DNA from: Paramecium sonneborni
Lineage: Eukaryota > Ciliophora > Oligohymenophorea > Peniculida > Parameciidae
Reading direction: 5' to 3'
Assembly (NCBI GenBank): GCA_905182985.1
Contig: CAJJDN010000078.1
Coordinates: 426,119 to 468,776 of the forward strand
DNA: 42,658 nucleotides
In this document: positions 13,601 through 26,480 of the stretch, one piece after another
Position numbering within the stretch: position 1 is the stretch's first letter
Layout: every line of letters starts with the position of its first letter
Made by a program: the position numbers and the translations under genes
Notes under the pieces: generated by a model
The model's database searches: none
What the model was told of the DNA's origin: nothing
Seen by the model: only the letters and a program-made list of their open reading frames with translations

Positions 13601-16414
13601 AAGATATAAAAATATTTACCTCAGTTTCTTAAGGAGTTAATTGACAAATTTTACATAATCTAGGACATTAATAACATTAACCTAAATATTAGTTTATTAG
13701 AGGTTATTGAAATTGATTTAAAGAACAAACTCTGCAATCTGATTATAAATTATTGTTTTCACACTAAAGACAATCAGAGCTACAATCTTTAATACAAAAC
13801 TAAGTAAATGGCTTTAATATCCAACCATCATCACATTAAAGTACTTAAATGTCAAAATATTAATCCCCATTATATGGATATAAATATTTATCTGGTAAAA
13901 ATGACATCATAAAACTTTATATTAATTAAACATAGCCATCATAATATATTGATTAACATTATGTTATAATCTTAAAATTTTATATTTCTAAATTAATTTA
14001 CATGCAATTTCCATTTTCAAGTGTTGAAGCATATCCAAAAACACAAACTATGCATTTTATTATATATTCTGGAGTTTAAATGCACTATAAACAGTTTTCA
14101 ATAAATTCTTAACAATTATTGATTTCAAGTGCTATTAAGAAGTCATGATTTGATGATAATGTGCAAATATCTTGATTTTATAAATTTACATATGATCTTA
14201 GACAATTTTAAATATTCTACTTTCTTTAAATACAAGAACTTAAAGTAAAATCAAATATAAAATCATCATTACACAAAGCACAACCAACATCAATAAATTC
14301 ATCTGAGTTAAAAGCTTAAAAATCATGATATAATGTGCATTTAGTTAAATCGTTTTTTTAATACTCAAAGCAATATTTACAATTTATGATAGAACATTTT
14401 TTACATCTTCCATACATAGTCATATAATATGGAATATTACAAGATACATCTTAACATTTTCCATCACTCAATGTATATTCAACAGGGCATTTTTTACAAC
14501 TTACTCCAAATTCTTTAAATTCACAATTATAACATTTTTCTGCACATTAGTAAGCGTAGGAAGTTTTTTAATTTATTATCCAAATAAATTCAAAAGAAAC
14601 CTAAACTGAGATATCTAATATAAAATCATTTATGATATTGATATCGCAATAATCCATTGGGCAAACATTTATTTCAAATCCATCAAAAAAATATTAAATA
14701 TTACTATAGTAATAATAGTAAGCTGTTTAACCAATTTTATTAATTGATACATCTTCATTACAAAGTGGTTACTCAAACCAAGTTTTTGGGTTTAGAATAC
14801 AATTTAAACATTTAATTCTTTGAGAGTTTATTATTGAAGGACTAAATCACACATTAATTATTACCACTAATAGCATTCTCCATCTATAATGAAATAACCA
14901 TATGGACAAATAACTCTATTTATTGTTTCATCTTATATTAATTAAAAGCCTAAATCTTAATAGGATTTGCATTCTTCACCTGTATCAATTAAATCAGATG
15001 GACAAATACATATCTTTTAATCTATTAAATATATTCTTTTTGAATTTTTGGAACATGAAAGACAATTGAATTAAGTTGGACCATCACATTCTTAACAACT
15101 TTAATGACAATTTAATTTATCAATTGGATATTAACAATTAGAAAATACAAAATTTCTAGCTTAAATATTAACAATGCTATTATTTTAATTTAATAAATTT
15201 CCATAATTTACTTTAAATTTATTTAAATGAAATTATTAAACGTCTCTTTTAATATTTTTTATGATGACATTACTTCCATCATAAAAAGTAATACTTATTT
15301 ATAATTCATCTCTTAATAGATTAACACTTAATTTATGCCATAATTGAACTTTATTAAAAACATCAATTTCATCAGTAAATAAAAATGGATTTTCAGAAAA
15401 ATCAATATTTACAAATGGAAAAGTATAACTATATGTTGTTAAAATAATACTATGCATTGAAGAAGATAGTTTATAAATAAATTAAAAAGGCGATAAGTTT
15501 TCATCAGCTAAAATTATGCTATGAAATTATGATGAAATTTTTATTATTTAAAAATAGATCTCTTATGGTATATATCCAATATTATTAACCCTTAACCAAC
15601 CATAAAATTAAAAGGAATCGCAGTTTGTTTTCTCAGAAATATAACTCTATTAACTAAAAGAATATAAATCCCAATTACTTAATTAATAAAGACTATCTTA
15701 AATACACTTACATTCTAAAAAACTTCCTAAGGATTATTTGGCCTAGGTTTCTAAATTTAATTCGCTAAAACTAATAAAAATTTCAATTCTGTTAACTTTT
15801 AAAAAACCTGGAAATGTGGCAAATTTTGAACCTGGTTTTTTTGAATATATATATGAATTATTGACTATCAAGCTGCTCCCAAATATTAACTCTAAATTCT
15901 GATCTTTAAAAGGTAAATTTATATCTAAAATTTAATGAAGTAAAGTTTCTTCTTAATTAAATATAATCAATTCAAATTTCTTTTTAAGTGGCATCATGAT
16001 TATTTGACATAAATGCCAGAAATTTTCGTATTTCTTATTGTCAATTTAAATTTCAAACTTATTTTAGTTGTTATCTTCATTAACAAATTCAATTGTCTTT
16101 AATATTGTTCTCTCTATATAGTATAAACAATCATAGTAAATTAAATTTATATTTTCATTCTAAATAGACATTGCATAATGAATTAAATAACAATTACTTT
16201 CAAATTATCCAACAGGCCCAATCTTTGCTATTGGACTTAATGGATTGTACTTTGACCAAATTCCATACATTAAAACCGTATTAATTTTAAATTATAAATT
16301 ACTAAAGTCAATCTAATCCTTATATATTTAGTATTATTGTTGTAGATCAATAATCTCAAAGGTTTTGCTTACAATTAATTAGGAGAAAAAAACAAAAAGC
16401 ATTTAAAAATTCAT
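7695..16414 (-). CDS. Giant surface protein: Cys-rich repeats, beta-helix, multi-pass membrane tail (one frameshift)
   Basis: About 2,880 residues on the minus strand. The start at 16414 gives a signal peptide (MNFQMLFVFFSQLIVS). An in-frame ATG at 16438 would add eight residues. Order: a beta-rich ectodomain to about residue 430; cysteine-rich growth-factor-receptor-like repeats about 430-920 (CKKCPVEYTLSDGKC, CAEKCYNCEF); a long Asn/Ile-rich right-handed beta-helix about 930-2130 with GGGLFF and GGGIFI turns; a second Cys-rich block about 2230-2370 (GGLCEGCDYYD, ECFRCN); then several membrane segments, including WMYLFIIPFLLIFGFTIPF, and a cytosolic tail containing GLHPYKALNNLYSELI. Introns are 14842-14864 (23 bases), 9085-9109 (25) and 8712-8735 (24); each restores the frame. 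The coding length is one base short of a multiple of three. The break is at about 8453, where the frame after YNEYDKNRYYW slips. Large membrane proteins with this architecture are common in ciliates; their role is unknown, adhesion or surface coat being possible. Confidence 0.85.
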
Positions 16415-18755
16415 AAATAAATTTTAATAAATTTCCATTATTTTTATAGTCGCTATAAATTCATTTTAATGAGGCAATGAAAATATAGAAATTTTAGCCT
16501 TAACACTTTCATTAGATTATTATTATTATTTAATATTTTAAATTACTTAAAATAGATATTATTTAAATATATTTATAGCAAATCAATTAAGTCGAGATTT
16601 GATTGATTGATTTTATTAAGAAGAATACCTATATACCATCATTATTTTTTACTTATTTGGATGGTTAATTTAGAAAAAATTATTCATCCAAACCTATTAT
16701 TTAAGATTTCAACTAAATTTCAATATTAAAAAGACTATTCTTAATACTGATAAAATTGTATAGGTTTTATCTTATTTAATCAATTTTGATAATAATAATT
16801 AATTTAATTTATCGTTATCATTTCGTGGTTTAAAACAAATAAATATATAATCAATAAAATAAACAAAATTAACAAATTATTTTTCTTATAAAAGGATGTT
16901 TGATTAAAAAATTTTAAAAGAATGAAAAATAACTTTTAAATGAGACTTATAGCATTATGATATTTACAATGAATATTATTTTTAATTACCTAAACTTAAG
17001 TTTATTTTAATTTTTCTCTACTAATATATGAGGATTACCAGATTTCATGGTAACAAGCAAAATAGCAAACAAATAAATTCCTAATTTATCCTACAAAGGA
17101 TACTTTTGTCATAGTCTTAAAATAAAAAGTATTTAAAAATATTGATGAATTGATCTGATCGATAACTAACGTGTATAATAACAATTTCATAGTCTAAGTT
17201 TATTAATAATAGATATATTGGCGGATATAATTTACTACAGAATTTTAAATTTAAATTATATAATTATATGAATTAAGTTCTAGATTCTAAGTTTGATTAT
17301 ATAATTTTTAATTATATGTTGAGTCTGATAAGCCAAATAGAATAGCACTAGCACTCATTTAAAAAAATAAATAAATATCAATTATATATTGAGAATAAAC
17401 TTTATATTATAAATAAAATTACAATAAGATTAACCAGCCTTAAAATTTGATAAAATTACGAATTGCATAAAATTCTATTTATTATGGATAGTTTTTGGCA
17501 ATCGAATTAAATAACATATACCTAACTATTTTGAAAAGTTCAAAAAGCATAACTGAATCGATTGGATTTTATGCTTAATCGATTGAGAGATTAAAAACCT
17601 ATTCAAAATTTTGAGCAAAGATAATTAAGAATTCTGATATATTTTTGATGGAGTATTTTGAACGAATGTAAAATTTCTAATTAATTAATATAGAGATAAA
17701 TTTAAAGATTAGATAAACAATCCTTCTTAATAATCTAATTTAGAAACAATAAAATATTGAAAATGGTTTGAGATTATAACTAGAATATCAAAATGATTGG
17801 AAAACAGATTGTAATTTGAAATTGAAAAAGTTTTATGATTTAGGTGCTAAGTGTAGGGAAAAAATAATGTTAATTTTGAAAAATAAGGATGGTTGATAGA
17901 TTTTGAGAGGAGAAATTCATATGGCTTGCACAATAATAAGATGATAAAAGACATCTTTTGATATTATTACATGAAGTAATTAAAAAGATTATACATAGGT
18001 ATACTTAATTTATTAATAAATTAGTAATTGTTATTTTAAAATAAAAAAGCATTTATTATTACTTATATGAAAATATACTGCTTTAAGTTACGAATTTGTT
18101 TTTATAATTGATAACTGAAGAGTCAATTAAGGAAAAATTGTAGCTAGTAGATAATATAATAAGATAATTTAAGAAGGGAATTGATGAATAAATTTAGGAA
18201 TAGGAAGAAAAAATAGAATAAAATATTATAGAAAATTGGTACTTATTTTACAAAGACTTACATTATTAGAGGAAATAGTGATTGAAAATAGTTTTAATGG
18301 TAGTTACAATAATTTATTAGATCTAATATATATAATATATAATTTTGATTGTAAAAGGCAAATTAAATCAATTAAGTATATTAAGAAACACAGAATGGTC
18401 TAAATTTTGAGGTGCCATGGAATAAAATAACTTAAAGATAGAATTTAATATATTGATTTTCAATTAAAAATATACTTGGGAATTTAGAGGGACATAAAAA
18501 AATATATAAATACAATTCTTAATTAAAATATTCTTAAAAAGAATTTAAAGTTTAAGAAAGTGTAAATTAAAAAAATATAATTTTTTGTTTAATTTTTATA
18601 TGTTTAATTTAGAACTACTCATAAATTATATTTTCAACGTTACAAATAATTAATATCAGATTTTATCATTTCTTATATATATATAAATTAATAGGAAAAC
18701 CTTTTAACAAATATTAATATTAACTCTTTATAAGAGACCTCTAAATAAAAAAAGT
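16415..18755. other. Long intergenic stretch with coding relics
   Basis: About 2.3 kb without an intact gene between two divergent genes (beta-helix gene on the minus strand, vWA gene on the plus strand). At 17615-17896 a plus-strand frame of 93 codons looks coding (LQLEYQNDWKTDCNLKLKKF, then YDLGAKCREKIMLILKNKDG) and ends in TGA. Protein-like text continues in other frames to about 18550, for example an E/Q-rich piece KKGIDEQIQEQEEKIEQN near 18175 and KYYRKLVLILQRLTLLEEI near 18215, each broken by TGA or a frame change. This looks like one decayed plus-strand gene. I do not recognise the family. Positions 16415-17600 hold nothing I can support. Confidence 0.35.
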
Positions 18756-20796
18756 ATGTAGCTAATACAAAATTAAAAATAAGCCTTTCCTAATTGGAGA
18801 AATCAAAAAAATTTAAACTATCCTGCTAATTAGAACAATACTCTCATGAATTATAAACCTATCAAAACATTGCTGGCTAATCAAGCTGAAAGAAATCTGA
18901 TAACTAAACCTTATAGTAGCGAATTATTTTCATTTGGAAAATATTAAGTAAATAATTATAAATATTGTAGGATTAGTAATTTCAACAGAGTCCTTAATTC
19001 TAATAAAATTCTAAAAATTAGCTGCCTTCCTAATAATCTAATGAATAATATAATACTTCTTTAGGATCACCACATCAAAATTCAAATGTCATACCTAGTT
19101 TTAATACAAAATAAAACTACAAACTATTTAATATTTAGCAATCTAATCCTCACAATAATTTAAATAAACAAACATAGAATCCTCCTTTATCAATAAATTA
19201 ATAAATTGTATCAAAACAAATAACAGTTCCATATATAGTTTAAAATAATTTATATTCTTAAGATTAGTACAACTAAAAAAAATAAATTTACGATGACGAT
19301 GAATACATAGCTCCAATAATCAATTAAAAGTTAAAAAAAATGTCTTAACAAGATTATAACTAAATTATCACATTTGAAATTAAATCATTATATAAAATGG
19401 GAAAGTTACTTAATTCAAAGGATTAATACTTACCAGGAATTTTGAGCATAAAAACACCTGAAATTGATTAAAAAGAAACTGCCAAAAGAGTTGGTGTTGA
19501 TCTTGTAAATATTTAAAAATATTTTAGATCTGTTTGATTGATAGAAGTTTGAGCATGACTGGTTATAAATTAGAGATGGTTAAAAAAACATTGATCATAT
19601 TGCTTGATTTACTATAAAATTAGGATAGATTTTAATTAATAGCTTTTAATGAAGAAGCTGAAAGATTAATTCCTTTAATGTGTGTTACAGAAAAGAATAA
19701 ATAATACTTTAAATAAAAGATAGCCGAAATTTAAGCTAATGGAGGAACAAGAATCTCATCTGCTACTTAATTAGCTTTTTAATAATTAAAATAAAGAAAT
19801 TAAAGAAATAATGTTACATCCATTTTCTTGTTATCTGATGGACAAGATGATGAAGCTATATAAGATATACAATAATAAATAAAAGTAATCTCAGAAGTTT
19901 TTACTTTACATACATTTGGATTTGGTGAAGATCATGATGCATAAATGATGACTTAAATCTGTAAATTCAAAAATGGATCATTTTACTTTGTATAAGAAAT
20001 TTCTCTTTTAGATGAATTTTTTGCAGATGCATTAGGAGGATTAATTTCTGTAATTGCTGATTAAATCGAAATAGAAATATTGTCAAAACCTAACAATTCA
20101 TTTTTAGATATTTCAATTTCAAAAACTTATGGATCAATGTGGTAAAAAAATGGAAAAGTTTATAATATCTAATTACCTTAGTTTTCTCTAGGTTAAAGAA
20201 AAGATTTTGTATTTTAACTGAAACTTCCAAAGTTCGAAAAAAGAATAGAAGATTATTAAAGAAATGTTAAAGTTATGGAGGCACAACTTAAAATTAAAAA
20301 TCCAGTTACTGGAGAAACTTTTATTAAGTCTGCCAGTTTACATTTAACTCTTTACAATTATGATGAAGAGATTACTTAAGATGAATAAGATCATGAAGTT
20401 ATTTCATAATATTTTAGAGTTAAATCAAGCGAAACTATTGAAAATGCCAGATTAGCTTGTGAAAATGATAACTTTTTATTAGCTTAAAAACTTATAGATA
20501 ATATGTTAGTACAAATAAAACAGAATAAAAAAATAGCTTTATAATGTAACTCTATCATTAAAGATCTATAATAAGCGAGATAAGCTTGTTAAAAATAATA
20601 ATATAATGAATATGGATTAAATTAAATGTATCAATTAATTAGTAATAATTACTTATAAACGGGAGTCAACTCTGAATTTACTATTCATGGAAAATAAGTG
20701 TAATCTCTTCATCCATCATCATATTCAAATTCTATGCAATAGTAATTAGTTAGCTATATTTAGTCAAAGAAACATGCTTAAAGTGCTAAATATTGA
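18756..20796 (+). CDS. von Willebrand factor A domain protein with Gln/Asn-rich N-terminus
   Basis: Three exons (18756-18947, 18971-19504, 19528-20796) give 664 residues. Both introns are 23 bases, GTA to TAG, and both remove frame breaks. Residues 1 to about 160 are Gln/Asn/Ser-rich and probably disordered. A vWA domain follows at about 240-430 with the metal-binding MIDAS residues: Asp247, Ser249 and Ser251 in IDRSLS, the Thr in NGGTRI (about 315), and Asp346 in LSDGQDD. The C-terminal third (about 430-664) has a beta-rich segment, then a helical Lys/Gln-rich segment. vWA domains bind protein partners through a divalent metal ion. The layout resembles the vWA part of plant and protist vWA-RING ubiquitin ligases, but no RING cysteines are visible, so the enzyme activity is not supported. 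There is no signal peptide, so it is likely cytosolic. The start at 18756 is the upstream in-frame ATG with coding-like text directly after it. Confidence 0.9.
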
Positions 20797-22183
20797 ATAA
20801 ATTTTTTATTTTATCTAAACTATTAAAAATTATATCAAAATGATTTCTTCTCAAATATATTTTGTAATCAATTTAATCACCTAAAAAATACTTTTTTAGA
20901 ATTTCTTGGGCAAAAAAGCTCATTGAAATTTTTGTATTAAAAATAGATACATCTAATGTTGTGTCTATACTTTATACAGAAGGACAATAAATTAATTTTA
21001 TTAATTTTAGAAAATGGGACTTATAATGTAATTATGAATTATATAAGATTATATTTAAATATGCTTATCAAACTTTAATTTCAGATTTTGATTTAAATTG
21101 CAGGATAATTATATTATAAATAACTATTTTACATCTAATAGCAAATAAAGAAAATCTAATTCACATTTGGTACAGAGAAGTTTATTAAAAACATTTCATA
21201 ATAATAAGCAAAAATTGACATAATAAATTTGATATCTTAAAAATAATCATAAATTAAATATTTATTTTCTATTGAAGAACAAAAATCAAATTAAGTTAAA
21301 TATAACTTTTTCTTACATCCTAATTATTATATATTAGTAATTTTTAATAGAATTTTCCTTAAATACTTTTATATTTTTGAAAAACCTATGATCTAATACA
21401 TCGTAAGATGAAATGGAAAATTAAATTTAGAAAAAAATTCAAAGGGTTGTTTCGTTAGGTAAATTTTTAGAATAATTTCAAATTTATCAATTCAAACTCT
21501 TAGAATTTAAAAATTATAAAAAAGCCTAATTGTTATAATATCATTATTAAGTCTATTTTTTTCAAAAAAATAATTGATTAATTAATGTTTATTTTAGTAA
21601 AAAGAGGACTATTAGGAATTATGAAGTAGATTATTTAGTTAGTTATATTAATACTATGACTCGATTATAATTTTGATCTTGAACAATTTTGATAATTTCA
21701 ATAATGTATATATTAGAAATCATAGAATGAAAATGCGTAGATTGCATCAAATTATTATGAAATACCACAATATGATAAGCAAGTTTTCCAAAGAAAAAAT
21801 TTCTATTAATCTTACTTAAAATTCTTTAAATGCAGGACTAATCGATTGTGGTTGAAAGTTGAATAAATACATTAAATAGAATTTAATTATAAATTTTTCC
21901 AATTAGAATTGTTTTATATTTATTTTTCAGAAATTAAAGGGATTAAGAGAGAATATTTTTATCTAAAGAGCCTTTAATTAAAAATTATAATTGTAAAAAT
22001 TAATTATTATAATAAATAATTTTAATATATATTATATTTGAATTAAGCCACGAAGATTATAGTAGCCTCTTATTAAACTAATTCTTTTTTAGAAAATAGG
22101 AAGCAATATAAAAAAAAAACTTTAATTTGATAAATAAAATGAAAGCTTATTTATGAAAATAGCATAATTTTTTATTCTTTTAT
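20797..22183. other. Spacer with disrupted coding fragments
   Basis: About 1.4 kb between the stops of the vWA gene and the secreted-protein gene, which are convergent. The plus strand has protein-like pieces in shifting frames: SWAKKLIEIFVLKIDTSNVV (about 20905), then HIWYREVYQKHFIIISKN ending near 21220; GKFLEQFQIYQFKLLEFKNY (about 21455); and RMKMRRLHQIIMKYHN (about 21730). TGA codons separate them. One decayed plus-strand gene is the simplest reading. I cannot assign a family. Confidence 0.3.
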
Positions 22184-25100
22184 TCATTAAATTCTCTTTT
22201 TTGTTTCATTTGAATTAAGATTATTTTCTTAATCTTAAAATTCATTTGAAATAATTTAAATGTTGAATAAAAGGGAGTCAGAACAAAGATCATTTGACAT
22301 TTCTAAAGCCACTTCTTATTCATATAGTTTTCCATTTTGATCATCAACTTACATGATATACCTTAAGTCAACTTAATAAAAACTTAATGTAAACTATTTT
22401 TCTAAATAGTTTTAAGTTAAACCAACAACAAGAACCTAAATTGTATATTTTAAAAATACCTTTTTATATATTGAAAAGGCTACTTTGTTTGGATTACTAA
22501 AATCATGATATTAAGATACTCCACCATAAGAATAGACTATTCTTTAATCACTTACAGAATTACTAGGTAGCTAATATACGGAAATGACTAATTAATTTTG
22601 ATATCTATATGGGATTGCAGCTTATAATAGCTAAGGATCAATAAATAATCCTGGCAAGATTTAGGCATTCAAATATCTACTTAAAGCATAATCATATTTA
22701 AATGATGTAACCTTTCCATTGTATGAATCGTAAATCAATTAAAACTTATAATTCAAAGATTAAGTTGAAAACAATAAATCAATAGTAGCTATATAGCTTG
22801 AATATGTTGGATTTTAAACGAAAATAAAATCAATAAATTGTTGATTATTTATTTCCCCTCCACTTTGAATTATCATATCAGATAATACAAAAGTAGACAA
22901 TAAGCTTAGCTCATAATAGTAAATTCTAAACTTTCCTTCTGCTGTTAATACTAATAGGTATCTATATCCGCCTCCACCATATAAGGTATGTACAAGGACT
23001 TTAACAAAATGTTCATTATATTATTAAACAGAACTTATTTTTTTTTAAAAAGCGAAAGTTGATACATAAGTTGCATTATTAAAAGTAATTGTATACCAAT
23101 GTATTTCAGTGTCATTGTTTTTGGCATTTAGCGCAAATGTATTAATAAAAACAAGATTATATTCATCAAAATAGAATTATGGAATGTAACTAATATTTTA
23201 TTACAAAGGTGAAAATGTAATTTAATCTCCACATGTATAATAACTTGTACATTAAATAGTTGCTATTTAGTATTAGAGATTAACCACACAAGTTACTAAA
23301 ATATAAATCCAATTCATTTATAGTCTTTAACAAGTAATGTTAGGACTTTGGCTTATAATAATATCTTTTACAAATTAATTATCCGCATTGTATACCTTAA
23401 TTGCTTAAATATTATTTATAGATATTAAAACTAATCTATAATCTGAATTTGTTTAGCCTTATAGTACAAATTAATCTACTACATTTAATAAATCTCCTGA
23501 TTCTTAACCATATAATCTTAATGGTTATACTAAGTCAATATTTTTACGATAACCACATTATTAACATTTAATTAAATAGTCTACTATTGTTCCTGTCATA
23601 TTTATAGGAATTTCAGAGTTTTTCCATTTATCAATTAAAACATCTTGAGTATTATTATAAATTTTGATTTAAGTTTTAGTTTGATATAAAACAATAGCTT
23701 AACTTAATGTTACACTTGGATTAAATTTAAGATTCCACATTGTTAAATTTAATCTGAATTTATTCACCCATTAATTCGTTTAATAAGTAGGGACAATCTA
23801 ATAATAAGAAATCTTGTCAATCCATCCCATATTATGATTAACTCCATCATTCTAATAAAAAATAAACTGTTTAAATCCAGCAGCAGCTATTTAAGTATCA
23901 AAAATATAAAATGTCTATCTCTTTGGAGTCAAAACTCTTACTAAAGAATCTCTTAAAGGCTATCTAGGTTTGTAAACCAAAATGACTGATAAATCTTCAT
24001 TGTCTGGATCGTATGCTGCAATGTATAAGATGCCAGAATCTTCATTTGCTGTCATTGTCAAAGAATTTTGTATTTTGTATTTATAAAGAGGTAGTTCTTT
24101 CATTTAAAAGATATTACAATAATTTGAAAAATCATATTCTAATATTTAAGTTTTTGAAATGGTATGAATTACTACAAAGAATGAATCCTTACCTATAGCT
24201 ACATCTATAACAGATTCTTTATAGCTTAATACCTTAGCAATTGTCAGTTCATTGTGATAATCTGCAATAATGATATTATCATTATTAATAATGAATAATA
24301 TGCTTGGATGATATCTAGAATTTCCTACAATTTTCTAAATCTTCCAACTTCCAATGAATCCTAATGCTCTTAATTAAGCTTCAGTTATAGAATAATATTA
24401 TTTATTTTTAACATTCCAGATATCCAATTATTAATTATTAATAACAACATATAATCTATTTGAAACAACATTGATAGATTTTATAAACATTTATATAGCT
24501 GGATAATATGCAAATTGTTATTAATATTAAATATCACTCTATGAAATTGAATACATTACAACAGTATAATTATCTTCAACTATCAAAACATATAAATTTT
24601 CTTCTTAAAAGTAACATTAGAAATTTGAGTTATCTAAATCAATAGTAATTGAAAATTTCATATAATTGATACATTATAAATTTACATATCCATCATTATA
24701 TTCATCAGTTGAACAGATGTAAGTTAAAATATTTTTAGTTACTGCCTCTTAAAAGATGATTGCTATTCTTGTGTCATCATCATCTAAACTAATTAATTTG
24801 ACGAATTGCGAGGATTTAGCAGATGGAATTTTTGAATATATTGATTCTGCAATAATGCTACCACCTGACTTTATATTTAAAATTATTGAATTTTGGGCTC
24901 CAACATCAACATCAGAAATAAATTGAGAAGAATGATTAAATTAAATGTTTGGGCCAGATACTGGAATTTAAAAAGAAGTTATTTATGGATAATCCTAATA
25001 TACATCAGGGAATTCTAAATCTGATAAAGGGTATAATTTTGAATCTGATGAATTATAAATTCGTATACAATAGTTGCATAACATGAGTTATTTAATTAAT

Positions 25101-26480
25101 CTTATGCTGTAATAGTTAATATTGATTTAGATGCAGTTAAATCTCCAGATAAAAATCTTAATTTTCCACTTGATAAAGTGAATCTTCTGGCATCAATTTA
25201 TGTTATATAAATTAGTTCTTATAAGTATTAATTTATTAATAGACCTTAAATTCCTTCAAGCACTTCCTTGTGAATTAAATCTTAAGTTTAAATATTAATT
25301 AAATATGTTTTTCCTTTATTTTATATTATTAATAATTCTTATGATATTTTCAATAAAGTAGTATAAATTGGAGTAAAGTCTAATTAATATGAAGACTAAA
25401 ATATTCTGTTTTAATATATTTCAGCCTACATATTAGTAAATAAAACTCCAATTACTTCTTATATAGATCCATCAGAAGATATAAAATGACCAACATTAAA
25501 CTCTCTTGGATCATTTAATAATTCTATCCTACCTATTAAAGTTAATCCAAACCACTAATCCAATTATAGTATTATAATGCCATCAAATGCAGTTAGAATA
25601 TAAAGTTTACCATCTGCAAACAATTCAAAATCAATCAAACTAAATTTATATTCATAAGGATCATCAACTTCTAATAATGTTCCTATAACGAATCTATTTA
25701 TTGTATCAAATAATAGTAATGATGATGCATCAAAAATTTCAATTATTGAATTATATTTTAATTCTGAACCAGTAGCATAAGCTGGAGTTGATCTAAAAAG
25801 TAATTGCATTTGATTATTCTTATTATCAACAAAGTTTATAATTCTAGTAATTCTTTTTGTGATTATATTTTACACATCATTATTTTAATTACTCATATTT
25901 CTTACAGCACCTGATTTGTCAATAATAAAGAAATAATTTTTAATTGGATTATACATTCCATTATAGCAATCAGCTAAAAATGAAGTTCCATTTATATATT
26001 CTAAATTTAAACATTAAATATCTGAATTCAAAGAAAACATTATTTTCTTGTTAAAATATGGTGGCCTAAAATCTCCTTATAATCTAATTTAAAATCACAA
26101 AAATGTACCCTTCAGAATAATATAATGACAATTAGTTAAAACTTTTCTCTATAAAAGCAAAATGATTTAGCCAAACATTTTAGCTTTATTCTGTCCATGC
26201 TTAAATGGCAATAATTTTTGATATTCCTAGACTAAATACTGATCATACCTTCAATTAATAATTTAGGTGCATATTCTTGATGTAGAGGTTTTTTCAAAGA
26301 AAAGTAGGATTGCTTTGCTGATAAAGTGTAATCCAAGTAAGATCCGGAAAAGATGTCTTTTAAGTTCCATTCAAAGGTTTCTTAAGTAGAAAAAAATGCT
26401 TTTATTTATTCCTCTTTGACAGAACAAGACTCTAAAGTTGAGCCTAAATAGACTATCGATAATAGAATCAATATTATCAT
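22184..26480 (-). CDS. Large secreted protein of unknown function (one frameshift)
   Basis: Minus strand, about 1,416 residues, from ATG 26480 to TGA 22184-22186. It begins with a signal peptide (MIILILLSIVYLGSTLESC). Introns of 22 bases (26227-26248) and 25 bases (26084-26108), both GTA to TAG, restore the frame. The rest is beta-strand-rich with repeated Ile/Val/Tyr strands and Asn/Asp/Gly turns, for example LYILTAFDGIIIL, NNQQLDIWNVKNKQYY and LYGGGGYRYLLVLTAEGKF, suggesting propeller-like blades (inference). I see no membrane anchor near the end, so secretion is likely. The coding length is one base short of a multiple of three. The slip lies near 25065: upstream the frame reads NNSCYATIV and downstream it reads IRIYNSSDSKLYPL. 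Because both sides are otherwise clean for over 1 kb, I treat it as one gene. No enzyme motif was found. Confidence 0.8.

Noticed and set aside
24013..24198. Plus-strand frame of 61 residues
   Set aside because: It is antisense to the secreted-protein gene, which is clean in this stretch.
25564..25809. Separate 81-residue minus-strand gene
   Set aside because: It is only an internal piece of the large secreted-protein gene that happens to be free of TAA and TAG.
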